Under the pieces are notes generated by a model, which saw only the letters and a list, made by a program, of their open reading frames with translations, ran no database searches and was not told the DNA's origin. This document shows positions 53,803 to 64,000 of a stretch of DNA of 64,000 nt, piece after piece. Positions within the stretch are counted from its first letter, which is position 1; each line of letters begins with the position of its first letter. The translations under genes and the position numbers were made by a program. The stretch is from Portulaca oleracea (Eukaryota > Streptophyta > Magnoliopsida > Caryophyllales > Portulacaceae), in contig CM055872.1 in the NCBI GenBank assembly GCA_029582165.1, positions 49,743,195 through 49,807,194 on the forward strand. The letters run 5' to 3'.

Positions 53803-55170
53803 CTCTCTTTCTCTCTCATCCTCTTCGTTAGTCCCAGATTTTTCTCCTTCTTCCTCCTCCTCCTTCTCCTTCTTCTTCTACTCTAACTCTGCATTTTTTC
53901 CCTTTGTCAATGGCTTCTGCATTTTTTCTCCACCAACATCCACTACAACACATCCCAAGTCCCATTCACTCTCCACCAACATCCACCACCGACGAAATTT
54001 TGACAGCTCTACACAAAACCCACATCTACAACTACAGAAAAAGCACGAAAAATTGCAAGAAATTCCAGCAATTCATTAACCTACTATTTTCATTTGAAAT
54101 TCCCACGAACAATTATCGATTCTTTACCACTAACCAATCAATCAAACACAATACCAACAAAATACGAAAACCCACATAAAAAACTGCACAAAAATCACGA
54201 AATTGCAAGAAATTCCAGGAAATTTTTTTTCTGAGTTTTGCTTGGAATCTGGGTTGGAAAATCGAGACTTTCTTGTTTCTTATTTCTGGATTCGTTCTTG
54301 TTTCTGGAAATGCAACTGAAGATAAGGGAAGAGCCGAAGAATGAGAGGAAAAGGGGAGGATAGTGGTTGGGCAATCGTCCCGTTTTTGGAAATCGCTCAT
54401 TCTGTCCATACGTACATTTGGTCGGTTTCGATGTTGTCGTCGGCGACGTAGCAGAGGTCGTGGAAGGTGGTGGTGGTGGTTGCGGCGGCGTAGGAGGAGT
54501 TTAGTGGGGGGGGGGGGAGGATGTGGTGAGGGATTGAGTGGGGAATTCCATTGAACTTGTAGTGGGCAAGTTTAGGAAGGATGAGTTTTAAGGTAAGATT
54601 CAGGGTTTTTTAGAGGAAATGGAAGGTGTTGGTGGAGGAGAAGATGCAGAGAGCAGTTGCCATAGCCATAGCCATTTTTAGAGGAAGGTAAGATTCAGGG
54701 TTTTTTAGAGGAAGGGAAGGTGTTAGAGGAAGGCAAGAGCCATTATTTTGAGCTGCGAATTTGAAATCAAACTGGGTTTAATCAATTAATTTTCATGGAA
54801 GATGGATGAGGGTGAAGAAGGAAGAAGAAGAAGGAGGAAGAAGAAGTTGGATGAACTGGAACTGCAACGAAGAAAGAGAGAGGAGGGAGGAGAGAGGAGA
54901 GAGAAAGAGAGAGGGAGGATGACATGGACAAATATTGCTGATTGGGCAAGTCAAAATTGACTAAATTCATCTCCTCCACATGCCAAACATCAAAGGCACA
55001 TGACACAACCGCCAGCTAGACTTTCCGGCGAGTCAACATAACCCTAACTCGGTCTCATGTTACTGGGACCAACAAGGGGTCAAAGTTCGTATTATTAAGA
55101 ATCAAATCGAAAGTTCGTATTATTAAGTCTTATATGACCCTAAGTTCGTATAATTAGAATCCAATTACCC
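53556..55170. mobile_element. Non-autonomous Mutator-like element (MULE), 1615 bp
   Basis: The long terminal inverted repeats (at least 120 bp, extending imperfectly to about 300 bp) begin GGGTTATTGGATTCTAAT on the left and GGGTAATTGGATTCTAAT on the right (inverted). The 9-bp target duplication is TATGTTTAA (53547-53555) and TATTTTTAA (55171-55179), one mismatch. No transposase is found. The repeats contain three copies of AATA(A/T)(T/G)A(T/C)GAACTTT motifs, and a CT-rich block at 53755-53830 mirrored by a GA-rich block at 54780-54920. The internal part may hold captured host sequence. Confidence 0.87.
54190..54680 (-). other. Internal MULE segment with captured-gene-like reading frame
   Basis: On the minus strand a frame starts MAMATALCIFSSTNT near 54673 but stops soon; a further frame follows to about 54190 with Pro- and Thr-rich text. 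This could be a captured exon. I do not recognise the source, and chance is not excluded. Confidence 0.25.
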
Positions 55171-55179
55171 TATTTTTAA

Positions 55180-56025
55180 ACCTAGCTAATAAGTATTACA
55201 TTCTTATAGTTGATAAATATATATAGTTATTAAAAAATATTAACAAAATTTACCAATATAAAAAAGGTTATTAACTATCTTGAGTCAAGATGGTTATCAT
55301 GGTCTTTCTAGAAAAGTCAATCACCTCTTGCCATAGTAGCAAGAAGTTCACCTCCTACCCTAGGTGTCCAGGGTTCAAATATTAGAAATGACATCTCTCC
55401 CCCTTAAACGTTCTTATAATAATTATCAATTTTTTTAAGAGGAATTTTATGCAATTTTTTTAAGAAGAATTTTATAATAATTATCAATTAAAATAATAAC
55501 TCAAAATTGAGAATGCTGCAGCGTTCTTTCCTCTCACCCTTAAACATTTCTTTTTTTTAACAAAGAGTATTTTGACGTGTGACAATTATGTAGTATTTTT
55601 CTCCAAAAATAATATTTTGGAGATGAAAAAGTAGGAATGAGTTTCAATGATTATATTTCAAAAAATAGGGATTATTGGTGATGTGAAAAGGATGACCCCA
55701 CTAACAATCAAAAAATATTTGCTGTAATACATGTAATAGATAATTTTGCAAAAATAGCCACAGTAGTATGACATAACGCATTGTAGCGTTGTACGTCACG
55801 AGTTCCATTTCCTGATGAAGCATCCACTATACTAGACCTCATCCCTGTTCTCCCAAAGCTGAAAAAGTTTCCCCTCCCCCCTTGTCTGTTCCTATTGTTT
55901 AGTCAATTCATTCTTCCCCCCCCCCCCCCCCCCAATAACATTACTAGTTACTCCTCTCAACTCATCCATCATGTTCATCAATCATCACCCATTTCTTCCC
56001 CCCCTTCTTCATCACTTTACATACA
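55180..56025 (+). promoter_or_regulatory. Upstream region of the GRAS gene
   Basis: AT-rich to about 55800, then C/T-rich near the gene with a run of 18 C at 55916-55933 and a pyrimidine-rich leader. No clear TATA box was chosen. The MULE ends about 855 bp before the start codon. Confidence 0.4.
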
Positions 56026-57210
56026 ATGCTCTCCTCCTCCAATCCCCCATTCTCCCTCGTTGCCCCCGGGGATGAAACTTCCACATCTCTGTATGTCCTC
56101 CGCCTATTGCTCAAGTGTGCCGAGTACATCTCCACCGGAGACCTCGCCGCCGCCGGCGACATTCTGCCGGAGATCTTTGAACTCTCCACCCCCTGCGGTT
56201 CCCCCGCTGACCGTGTCGCCGCCTTCTTCGCTGATGCTCTCCACGCACGACTCGTGTCCACGTCTCTCCGGCGAGTTCCACTCGAAAGGGTTAAAACCGT
56301 AACACTAATTTCCCAGATGCGGAAATTTCACTCCGCCGTGCAATCATACAACTCCATCACTCCTTTCGTTAAATTCTCTCACTTCACGGCTAATCAAGCC
56401 ATCTACGAGGCTTTGGAAGGTGAGGATCGTGTCCACGTTGTCGACCTTGATATCATGCAGGGTCTTCAATGGCCGGGATTGTTCCACATCATAGCCGCTC
56501 GACCCAGAAAACCCGTTTCTGTACGGGTCACCGGGTTCGGGGCATCCTCCGAGTTGCTCTCCCAAACGGGTAAGAGACTGAGTGAGTTTGCTGGGTCATT
56601 GGGACTGCCCTTCGAATTCAACCCTGTCCAAGGCAGGATTGGGAATTTATCGGATTTGGGTCGGGTCGCGGGTCGCCCTGATGAAGTGACAGTGGTGCAT
56701 TGGATGCAACATAGCCTATATGATATAATCGGGTCGGATGTTGGAACTTTGAGAGTGTTGACTTCGTTGAGGCCTAGGCTTGTTACTGTGGTTGAGCAAG
56801 ATGTGGCTCAAACACAAAGGGGGTCGTTTACTGACAGGTTTGTGGAGGCATTGCATTACTATTCAGCCATGTTTGACGCCATGGGAGAGGGGGGATTAGG
56901 TAGGGATAACCTGCAAAGGCATCAAGTCGAGCAACAGGTATTTGGTAGTGAAATCAGGAACATCCTTGCTGTTGGCGGGAGTGTGAATGGTGGAGATTGG
57001 GCCTGCAGCTGGAGCGGTGAGCTTATGCGGGTCGGGTTTCGACCGGTTTCGTTAGCGGGTAGCCCAGCAACACAAGCTGGGTTGTTGCTAAGGATGTTCC
57101 CTTGGAAAGGGTATACTTTGATGGAGGAAAATGGATGTTTGAGATTAGGGTGGAAACACTTGCCTTTGTTAACTGCCTCTGCTTGGCAAATGGCAACCTC
57201 GTCATTTTAA
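56026..57210 (+). CDS. SCL23: GRAS-family transcription regulator, SCARECROW-LIKE 23 type (394 aa)
   Basis: One uninterrupted exon. Residues 22-105 hold the first leucine-rich region (YVLRLLLKCAEYISTGDL), with KFSHFTANQAIYEAL at 116-130. The VHIID motif reads VHVVD (136-140), followed by LDIMQGLQWPGLFHI. The second leucine-rich region spans about 170-215. The PFYRE-type region includes PRLVTVVEQD (240-249) and RFVEALHYYSAMFDA (261-275). FGSEIRNILA is at 326-335. The C-terminal SAW domain includes LRLGWKHLPLLTASAW (372-387). The short N-terminus and the wording match SCL23, about 405 aa in Arabidopsis, the closest relative of SCARECROW; the long N-terminus of SCARECROW is absent. In Arabidopsis SCL23 acts in the nucleus in endodermis and bundle-sheath fate with SHORT-ROOT. 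ATG 56026 is the first ATG of the frame shown and follows ACA. The codons are GC-rich near the 5' end, unlike the AT-rich surroundings. No damage is seen. Confidence 0.93.
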   Translation: MLSSSNPPFSLVAPGDETSTSLYVLRLLLKCAEYISTGDLAAAGDILPEIFELSTPCGSPADRVAAFFADALHARLVSTSLRRVPLERVKTVTLISQMRKFHSAVQSYNSITPFVKFSHFTANQAIYEALEGEDRVHVVDLDIMQGLQWPGLFHIIAARPRKPVSVRVTGFGASSELLSQTGKRLSEFAGSLGLPFEFNPVQGRIGNLSDLGRVAGRPDEVTVVHWMQHSLYDIIGSDVGTLRVLTSLRPRLVTVVEQDVAQTQRGSFTDRFVEALHYYSAMFDAMGEGGLGRDNLQRHQVEQQVFGSEIRNILAVGGSVNGGDWACSWSGELMRVGFRPVSLAGSPATQAGLLLRMFPWKGYTLMEENGCLRLGWKHLPLLTASAWQMATSSF

Positions 57211-58117
57211 TTCTACAGCTCCTATCTGCAAATATTAAGAGATTTTGATACAGATAAGTCACTGAGTACAGATTGGTGGAGTTTAGTTTGATCAAAATAT
57301 TTTAATGGATGACAAGTGGTAATTACATGATTTTGCTCATAAATATTCGTTGAAGGACCAAGATTTGGTACCCTGGGAGGTGGGGATTAGAGGAAAGTGT
57401 ATAAAGTTAGGGATGGATTATTATATAACAATTGTAAGGGCAAAGCAGATGAACTATACCTGTTTGCCTTTTGGAGGATTTCATTCTTTTGTAAAGCGGA
57501 ATTCAAAAGTTGCAGCTCTTTTTCAAATTTGATTGTTTGTCTAGCTAGAATGATGTTGAGTGCTTTTTACCATTCATCTGGTCTTTGTTTTCGTGCTATA
57601 CACCGATTGTTTTATTTATTTTAAATTTTTGCTATTTTCAATTTATTTGTAAATATATTTTGTTGCATCTCTTCAACTTGCTAGAATTTTCAGTATTTTA
57701 TTTTGCTAAACACTTGTTAAAAATGTACTCTAAATGGTAAGTCAGTTTTACTATAGTTTTTGATCTTCAACAGTTAAAATTTTACACGCAACTAACTTTT
57801 TTTTTTGTTTGTTTTGGTGATTGTTATTAGCATTTTGTTGTGTTGTGTTTGAGTGTTGTCGTTGTTACCCGTAGGCCGTGATCACGTCTTCCTCCATTAT
57901 TTCATTTATGTTATGTTTTCAAGCATTGGCAATTGACTTATTTTGGTGGGACGTAGTTCATCATATATGTGAAATTGGAATTAATGTAATGACTTGTTTT
58001 TCAATCTTTGTAATTTGGGTACTGGAGATTAACATGCCATGTTGATATTTTTTAGTAGGTTTTCCGTCTCACATGTTGGATTTATTTCAAATACATTCTA
58101 TGTTGTATAAACTCCAT

Positions 58118-58120
<3 letters not shown>
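57211..58120. other. Downstream region of the GRAS gene
   Basis: AT-rich 3' flank. Contains no supported gene; the open frames near 57350-57620 lack any recognisable domain. Confidence 0.4.

Positions 58121-58157
<37 letters not shown>
58121..58157. repeat. AT microsatellite
   Basis: About 18 AT repeats, ending at the LTR start TGATGTATTGC. Confidence 0.9.
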
Positions 58158-58162
<5 letters not shown>

Positions 58163-58727
58163 TATTGCTGATCAAGCTAGGGTTTTCATCAATTATACAT
58201 CAAAGTGGGGAACGTAAGTAAGCCAAGGGTATGGGGTAGTTCACGAAAAGGCTAGGGTTTGCTAATGGAAAAACTCAATAAAGATGGATAATTTGGGATA
58301 GTTCAAGGGAATCAAACTTGATACAGAGACACCACAAGTTGAATACCAAGGGTTTCTTGTTCTTCTACTTAGTTACAAAAACACCTTCTAAGTGTTGGAA
58401 CAAGCTCTACCTCACCACTTGAATAGCCAATTCAAGATACAATAGTAGAAACAAGAGGAAAACTCTCAACGTGAGCAAAACTCGTTTTGTATATCATAGT
58501 CGAAAACTCTGTAAACTGATTACAAGCCTCCCTATTTATACTAGACTAAGTCCTGATCCTACTAGGACTAAAAACTTGGCGCCTAAGCTACCATATCCAT
58601 CTAAGATTTGGTTTTCCTAATCCTAATTGGATTAGTTACAATTGTATAAATCCTTCTAGGATTTGGCTTTCCTGATCCTAGTTGGAGTAGTTACAAAATT
58701 AGCCATCCAAGATATTACTAGGCATCA
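58158..58727 (-). repeat. 3' LTR of a truncated Ty3/gypsy element
   Basis: 570 bp from TGATGTATTGCTG to CTAGGCATCA; the ends are inverted (TGATG and CATCA). On the minus strand TATAAATAGGGAGG (TATAAATAG is the complement of 58532-58540) gives a good TATA box, followed by a plausible transcription start region. It is bordered by AT microsatellite on the left and by retroelement internal sequence on the right. Confidence 0.65.
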
Positions 58728-59090
58728 CACTCAGCTAATAAAAAGGAAAATACAATAATAAACTTGCTACTAATAAGGAAAACACAAAAACTGTAAACTT
58801 CTCTTGAAAACACCAAAACCGTGAACTTCTCTTTTGGACGTGACTTGGGCCTTCTTTGGTGGCTTAGATGAGTTGGTTGATCTCCATGATTCTCCATGAA
58901 TCTTGGGTCCCCAAATGTGAGATCAAGGCTATGCAAATATCCATTACCCTCCATGAACTTTGGGACCCCAAAAGTGAGACCAAGGCAAGGCGAATCTCCA
59001 TCATTCTCCCCTTGTTGCAAAGAGTTTGTCCTCAAACTCTGTTGAATGAATGAGACTTTATTATTGGGTGCGTGGGGCTGACCTCCATCA
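58728..59090 (-). pseudogene. 3' end of a retrotransposon pol (minus strand)
   Basis: On the minus strand, after the start near 59050, the text FEDKLFATRGE in one frame and RTNSLQQGENDGD in another is the kind of C-terminal tail found in chromovirus-type Ty3/gypsy polyproteins. It is followed by untranslated sequence to the LTR at 58727. The element is cut at 59090 next to a second AT microsatellite. Confidence 0.5.
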
Positions 59091-59121
59091 ATATATATAT
59101 ATATATATATATGTATGTATT

Positions 59122-59152
<31 letters not shown>

Positions 59153-59153
59153 A
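59091..59153. repeat. AT and GTATAT microsatellite
   Basis: (AT)n followed by ATGTATGT and a GTATAT series. Together with 58121-58157 it brackets the truncated retroelement. Confidence 0.85.
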
Positions 59154-60939
59154 AAATCTTTCAGAATGGAATGACTAAATGATTCTTTGACATATTTTTG
59201 ATTTTAGGAAATATAATAAATGTAAATTCAAAATATGATTGTAACTCTAACATAGTTTTATTATCAATAATACTCTGGTATATGTGTGCATAAGTACGTT
59301 CTTCATTTGAAAGTGAAATATAAACTTTCAAAACTGACACTAATTACCGTTTACAAATTTTAATGTATCATCAATACATTATAATTTTCCAAACCAAAAA
59401 TAAAATTTCACGATTAAGTATTAATTGTTTTAATTTTTTTTAAAATGCATTGTATGTCAGTACATTTAATTACGCAGGCAATTAACATGCATTTGTAAAT
59501 AAACAAACAAATTATCAAATGAAACTGTTCTTAACATTATGTTAATTAATAATTCTTCAAGTGTATAGCACAATTGTTTTCATAATGTTATATGAGGCGG
59601 GCCAAAAACTAAGAACAAATTAATACATGATAATTCTTTTTTTGAATCTTTATCAAGATATTGATTATCATACATAATATGACAACCGGATGATTATAAA
59701 TTATATAGTTTAAGCTTTCGAAAGAGAAACATGAATTAATTACAAAGGAAAAATACTCCAAATTAAAATTGCAATTACAAAGAAAAAAAATACTTACCTT
59801 ATAAAATGATTTGAAGAGTCATTGTTGTTTCATCTTTATATATTGAATATGCTTTGTATTAAACAATCTTTTCAACGTTGAGTAATCGAAAAAAATCATA
59901 ATAATATTGCTTGAAGAATATATGAAGACCTAGGCCTTGAATCGCTGAGCTTCAATCACATCACTACTAATTCACAATGAATCTCGTAACTGATCATGAG
60001 ACTATACTAATATAATTTAATTTCCAACAATTGATTTCATATTCATCAAGCCCATGCTCAATTGCCTAGTGACCTTCAGTTTCAACCGTTTAATGTTTAA
60101 TGGTTATGTACGTATGTAGTTTAGAAAATATTTTAACCTTTTGTTATCTTTTTGTCTACAATTTTATATCCCGAATGAAATTTTAAACTTTGACAGTTGG
60201 AGAGTCTTTAAATCTTCCAACCTTTTGTTGTCGTTTTGTCTATAATTACACATCCATAATTATTGGAATTAAATTTTGTAACAGAAGTTTTCTATTCATT
60301 TGCCATCATTTGTTCTATATTTAATAGAATATGGAATATTATCAAATATTTAATGACTAAAAATAAATGATTGAATTTTATTTTAATAAAATATGGATTT
60401 TTATATACATGACACATATGTAATTGTTTTTTGTCTTGTTTTAATATAGCTTAATAGATAAGTAGGGAAATTTGAACATAATTGTAGCATCTTTGGATAA
60501 TTTATGACATTATAACTTTTGATGATTGATATTTAATTATTATTTTTCTAAAATTAAATTCAATTGGTGTAATAATGCTACCTTTCAATTTTCATGATTG
60601 ATTTTTATTTTTTTTATTTTAAAAAATTAGCATATAACACCTTAGTGTGACAGATGACATCATCTCATTATAGGGGTTTTGTTTTAATATACTTAATAAT
60701 ACATTAAAGTGCGCAATGATTCGTTTAAGAAAAATGACAATGGAACCACAGTAAAAAAAATAAATTCTACCACAGTGAAAAAATAAAAAATAAAATAAAG
60801 AATTTCAAAAAAAAAAAAAAACCTTAGCCATTTCTCTATCTAAGTTGCCCTTCAGTTCTCCTCCCTGCCCTTTTCTAACTTTGGGCTTGTCGCTTATGGT
60901 CACTGGAGGCCTTAATCGACTTCCTAGGAGGTCAGTGCT
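59154..60939. other. AT-rich intergenic stretch
   Basis: No gene, RNA gene or element recognised. Poly-A runs at 60770-60825. Confidence 0.4.
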
Positions 60940-61921
60940 TGTAAATACAAATTTCGAGTCTAAAATAAATAAAGACAAGAAAATTGAGAAACAAATTATT
61001 TTGTATTAATATTTGAAGGTATGCGGGCACAATCTCTATATACAATAAAGTAGTCTCTTGATTCGATCTCCTGAAATTTGGGTAAGCCGAGGGCGCGAAC
61101 GCTTAATCTCGATCTCGAATGCAGGTCTGAATGAAGAACTCTGTAGTAGTTCTTGAGCTGAAGGTCTTGAGCGTTGATCTCCTTAGTGCTTGGTAGCTGG
61201 AGTCTGCTCGAAATTTAACCATCTAAAGGTTGACTGCTGGTTGTAGTTCTCCTGGTTATTGGATGCGAGGGCTTAGTGTTTAGTCTTGATCGATGAACCA
61301 GACGAGGAAGACGACTGCAGTCTTTGATGTGAAGAACAAAAGTTGTTAAACTAGCCGATGTTGGTCCTTGGCGCTCGGTAGCTGGAGGTCGCTTGTAGTT
61401 CGATCTTCTGAAGCCTCTAGAGTGCAGAGTGCAGAATGTCGAATGCCAGGGGGTAGATTGCTAATTGTCTTGCTGAAGAACTCCGTTGTTGTTCTTGATC
61501 AAGACGTGCCGAAGATTTGGAGACTGGATCTTGATCTTCTAGTTGCAGGCTGCTGACAGTTTGATCTCCTAGAGTCTCTGGATGCTGACTACTGAATCTC
61601 CGGGGGAGTTAAAAATGAAGGAGGAGGAGTCATATTTATAGGCTCTGAAGGCCTAAACCCTAGGGTTTCCGCTGGGCTTTGGGCTTGGGCTCAAATTAAT
61701 TAATTATTCCTTTAACTTTAAATAAAGAAATAATTAATATTTTCTGCATCATCTCTGACACCTGTCACGATGTTATTGGCCAGGATGTATTTCTATTTAA
61801 AATCCAATTAAATGGAACGTCATAATTACTTTAACACGCGGTGGATAATAACTGGCCGTATAAATTTAATTTATTTTCCACGTGTCATTTTTTAATTGGT
61901 GACAATGTTTTGCCTCCTACA
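60940..61921 (-). repeat. 3' LTR of a minus-strand Ty3/gypsy (Tat-like) element
   Basis: 982 bp; on the minus strand it starts TGTAGGAGGCAAAAC and ends TTTGTATTTACA. A polypurine tract (AAGGGGGCATC, complement of 61922-61932) precedes it. The TATA box TATAAATA (complement of 61633-61640) lies about 285 bp inside, followed by a C/T-rich start region. The part 61080-61560 has repeated GATCTCCTAGAGTC- and GGTAGCTGGAG-type phrases. Confidence 0.7.
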
Positions 61922-63294
61922 GATGCCCCCTTCGAGAGTCGGTCGCGAACACGAATTTTGAGTGTTCGAAGCGGCCGAGTCTCGAATATAATTTGTATTT
62001 AGCGGGCATACTATTGTGTCTAAATTTCAACTGGGCCAAACAGAGTGCGCCGCTGATTTGAAGGACGAGGATGTAATCTTGGAACAGAATTCAACCAACA
62101 CGACTTGGATGCCCCCACATTGCATGCTTGAATGAAGTTGTCAACCAGCCTGAGTATTACATTGATGGTGCTGAGTTGAAGCAAACCATTGACATGAAGA
62201 TCTTGGCAAGCTAGAGTGCGGCTTGAAAGCCTACAATCATAATGACTTGGAAGTCGGTCTATTTCTTGTACTTTTGACTTGAGAGCTTTCATTGTGATGA
62301 CGTAAAGTCTTTTATTAAAATTTGATTTTGACGTCTGGGTAGTCTTGAATTTGGCTGACTTGGAAGTCTTCAATTTTTGATGACTTGGAAGTCGGTGGGT
62401 TTGATGACTTAAGAGTGAAAAAGTCTTTTGATTTGCTGACTTGGGAGTCGTATGCATTGTTGACATGGAAATCTCGAACTTTATTGACTTGGGAGTCGTG
62501 ATTTTTTCCTTGAATTGTGAGTCCTTATGTTTTGTTGATTTGAATTTGGTTGACTTGTAAGTCTTTCATTTTATCGACTTGGGGCTCAGGAGACTTGTTG
62601 ATGCGAGTTTTGACTGAATTGGAAGTCTTTGTCTTGTTGTTGACTTGACAGTCAAGGGACCTGGTGACTTAAGAATCTTGAGATTTATTGATTTGAAGGT
62701 CTTGAATTTTTGCTGACTTAGAAGCCTTTAATTTTTGTTGACTTGGAAATCGGTGAATTTGGTAACTTCAGAGTCTTGAAATTTGTTGACTTGAAAGTCT
62801 TTTATTTGATTGACTTGGGAGTCCTTGATTTGAAAGTCTTCAATTTTGACTTAAGAGTCTTTAACTTTGGTGACTTGAGAGTCTTTGACTTGAAAGTCTT
62901 GAATTTCGACTTGTGAGTCTTGAATTTGCTAACTTGTAAGTCCTTAAAGTTTTTTGAGTTGAAAGTTTTGAAGTTTGTTGACCAGGAAAGTCTTCAAAAT
63001 TTGGTGACCTGCGATGAATTTTTTTTTCTTGGGTATGACTGTATTTGAGTCTAGACCCAAATTGCCTACGTACCTTAATGGATAGGATAACCATAAGGAT
63101 CAAGCCAAACGTAGTTCAAATTTAAAGATGGAGAAATGAAAATTCTATTTGTTAATTTAGCCGTACACAGTTTATACCATGAGTATTACAATGATAAAAC
63201 TGAAAGGAATTAAAGTGCAAATGAACTGAAAATGAAATCTTTTTTTCATTGTGGACAATTTAGGCTCTTGTTCGGGAGCTACATCTTCACTTTC
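61922..63294 (-). repeat. 3' region with a field of GACTTGGAAGTC palindromes
   Basis: Between 62180 and 63010 the palindrome GACTTGGAAGTC and close variants (GACTTGGGAGTC, GACTTGAAAGTC, GACTTAAGAGTC) recur more than 20 times at irregular spacing of 15-50 bp, separated by T-rich text such as TTGAATTTGTT. At 63040-63120 the phrase CCCAAATTGCCTACGTACC with GGATCAAGCCAAACGTAGTTC occurs, which I have seen in plant Ty3/gypsy 3' regions. Open frames here, for example 62020-62466 minus, are likely products of the repeats. Confidence 0.6.
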
Positions 63295-64000
63295 CTAGAT
63301 TTTGGCTTGGGAAGAAGAAAATGCCTCCTCTTGCTCAAGCTCTTTGTTGAGGTTGTTTTTGCTTTGATGACCGGTGAAGATCATAGTGCGTCTCTTCACT
63401 CTAAGAGATCCTTCAGTCTTGACCTCCAACGTTGAACAACGCTTCATGAGAGATGGTATGGTGCTCTGAACTTCGTTGATGACTCCAAGGCGGCTGAATG
63501 CAGAGCTTTGTTCCTGGTGGGGTTGTGAGTTTGACACCTTTTCAGTCTGTTTGATCATTGAAAATAGAGAAAGCTTTGATATCGGGCCATCCTTGATCCT
63601 GCTAAAGACTGAGGCTTTGTGCTTCCCTCGACACCCTATCCGCTGAAAGACAGATGCTTGTTTGCAGGAAGCTGATCATCCCAATCTATCGAACACGGAG
63701 AGCTTTGACTTAGGCTGATAATGGGTTACCTCTTCATCTTTTCCTCGATCTCGAAGCAGGAGACCATGTTCACAGCGGCAACTTTGTTAACTTTTCCAAA
63801 AAAGTCCTTTGGAAAGTATTCCTCTAGCGTGATAGAAAGACGAGGGTCTTGCTTGAGCAACTTAGCTGAACCGACTTCTTGTTTCTCAATGACTTCAAGC
63901 CTTTTCTTCTCTGCTGAAGGTTGAGGATTTCTCCTTCTCCTTTTCTGCTTAATTTGACGAGGCGATGTTGTTTGGACTTCACTTTGCCCCCTAGTCTTCC
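63295..64000 (-). pseudogene. Gag-to-protease linker of a Tat-like polyprotein (partial)
   Basis: On the minus strand the text ITLEEYFPKDFFGKVNKVAA is followed, after a stop near 63718, by SAFSRLGVINEVQSTIPSLM and GSLRVKRRTMIFTGHQSKNN, ending at 63295. This style (SRLG, then MKR, then a KVKRRT-type motif) precedes the protease in Tat-lineage polyproteins. Protease and polymerase do not follow; the untranslated region and LTR do. The element is therefore internally deleted or a gag-only derivative. It continues beyond the right edge. Confidence 0.55.

Noticed and set aside
55962..56565. Minus-strand and shifted ORFs over the GRAS gene
   Set aside because: They are shadows of the SCL23-like frame, which carries all GRAS motifs.
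62020..63103. Minus ORFs with repeated Ser-Lys-Thr text as a repeat protein
   Set aside because: The apparent protein repeats follow from the DNA palindromes, the frames break often, and the region is the 3' region before an LTR.
1..64000. tRNA or rRNA genes
   Set aside because: The only tRNA-like text found is the short complement to tRNA-Asp at primer sites (441, 13564, 21285, 37030). No full tRNA or rRNA was seen by eye.

Overview
The window is nuclear DNA from a flowering plant, most likely a eudicot. Evidence is the Athila-type and Tat-type Ty3/gypsy retrotransposons with plant tRNA-Asp primer sites, plant hAT, CACTA, Mutator and Stowaway elements, and one intact GRAS transcription-factor gene. 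I cannot place it further. About 90% is transposable-element sequence in nested layers; the only apparently functional host gene is the SCL23-like GRAS gene at 56026-57210.

Left part (1-44985). The oldest layer is the 3' part of a Tat-lineage retrotransposon on the + strand: a decayed integrase end (17608-18147), two antisense genes (one split between 18400-19553 and 38960-39271, one plant-mobile-domain gene at 40248-42644), a 53-bp minisatellite (about 44090-44640), a polypurine tract (44722-44736) and the start of the 3' LTR (44737). An Athila element (19554-38959) inserted in the first antisense gene and made a 5-bp target duplication, AGAAG. A minus-strand non-autonomous LTR element with a gag-like gene but no pol (33067-38939) then inserted in the 3' LTR of that Athila. 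This whole nest was later tandemly duplicated. Copy 1 occupies 1-17508 (its left end is outside the window) and copy 2 starts at 17509; both contain the same nested insertions at the same bases. Copy 1 later lost about 2.7 kb of the Athila 3' region and about 1 kb of the antisense region.

The Athila copies are dead. They share a gag-pol with frameshifts, and the same Asp-to-Asn changes in the RNase H and integrase active sites and Cys-to-Tyr change in the integrase zinc finger, all G-to-A. Both carry arrays of an 18-bp palindrome (core ACCGTACCTACGGT) just upstream of the LTR TATA box and again between pol and a downstream env-position ORF, which suggests a shared promoter module.

Middle part (45288-55179). 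An inverted Athila LTR fragment is followed by a nest of four small DNA transposons (46461-47713), a 4.5-kb hAT element with perfect 8-bp target duplication and a broken transposase (47848-52317), and a non-autonomous Mutator-like element with long terminal repeats and 9-bp target duplication (53556-55170).

Right part (55180-64000). The single-exon SCL23-like gene is followed by AT-rich intergenic DNA with AT microsatellites, the truncated 3' end of a minus-strand Ty3/gypsy element (58158-59090), and the 3' LTR and gag-linker part of another minus-strand Ty3/gypsy (Tat-like) element that runs off the right edge (60940-64000), with a field of short GACTTGGAAGTC palindromes in its 3' region.
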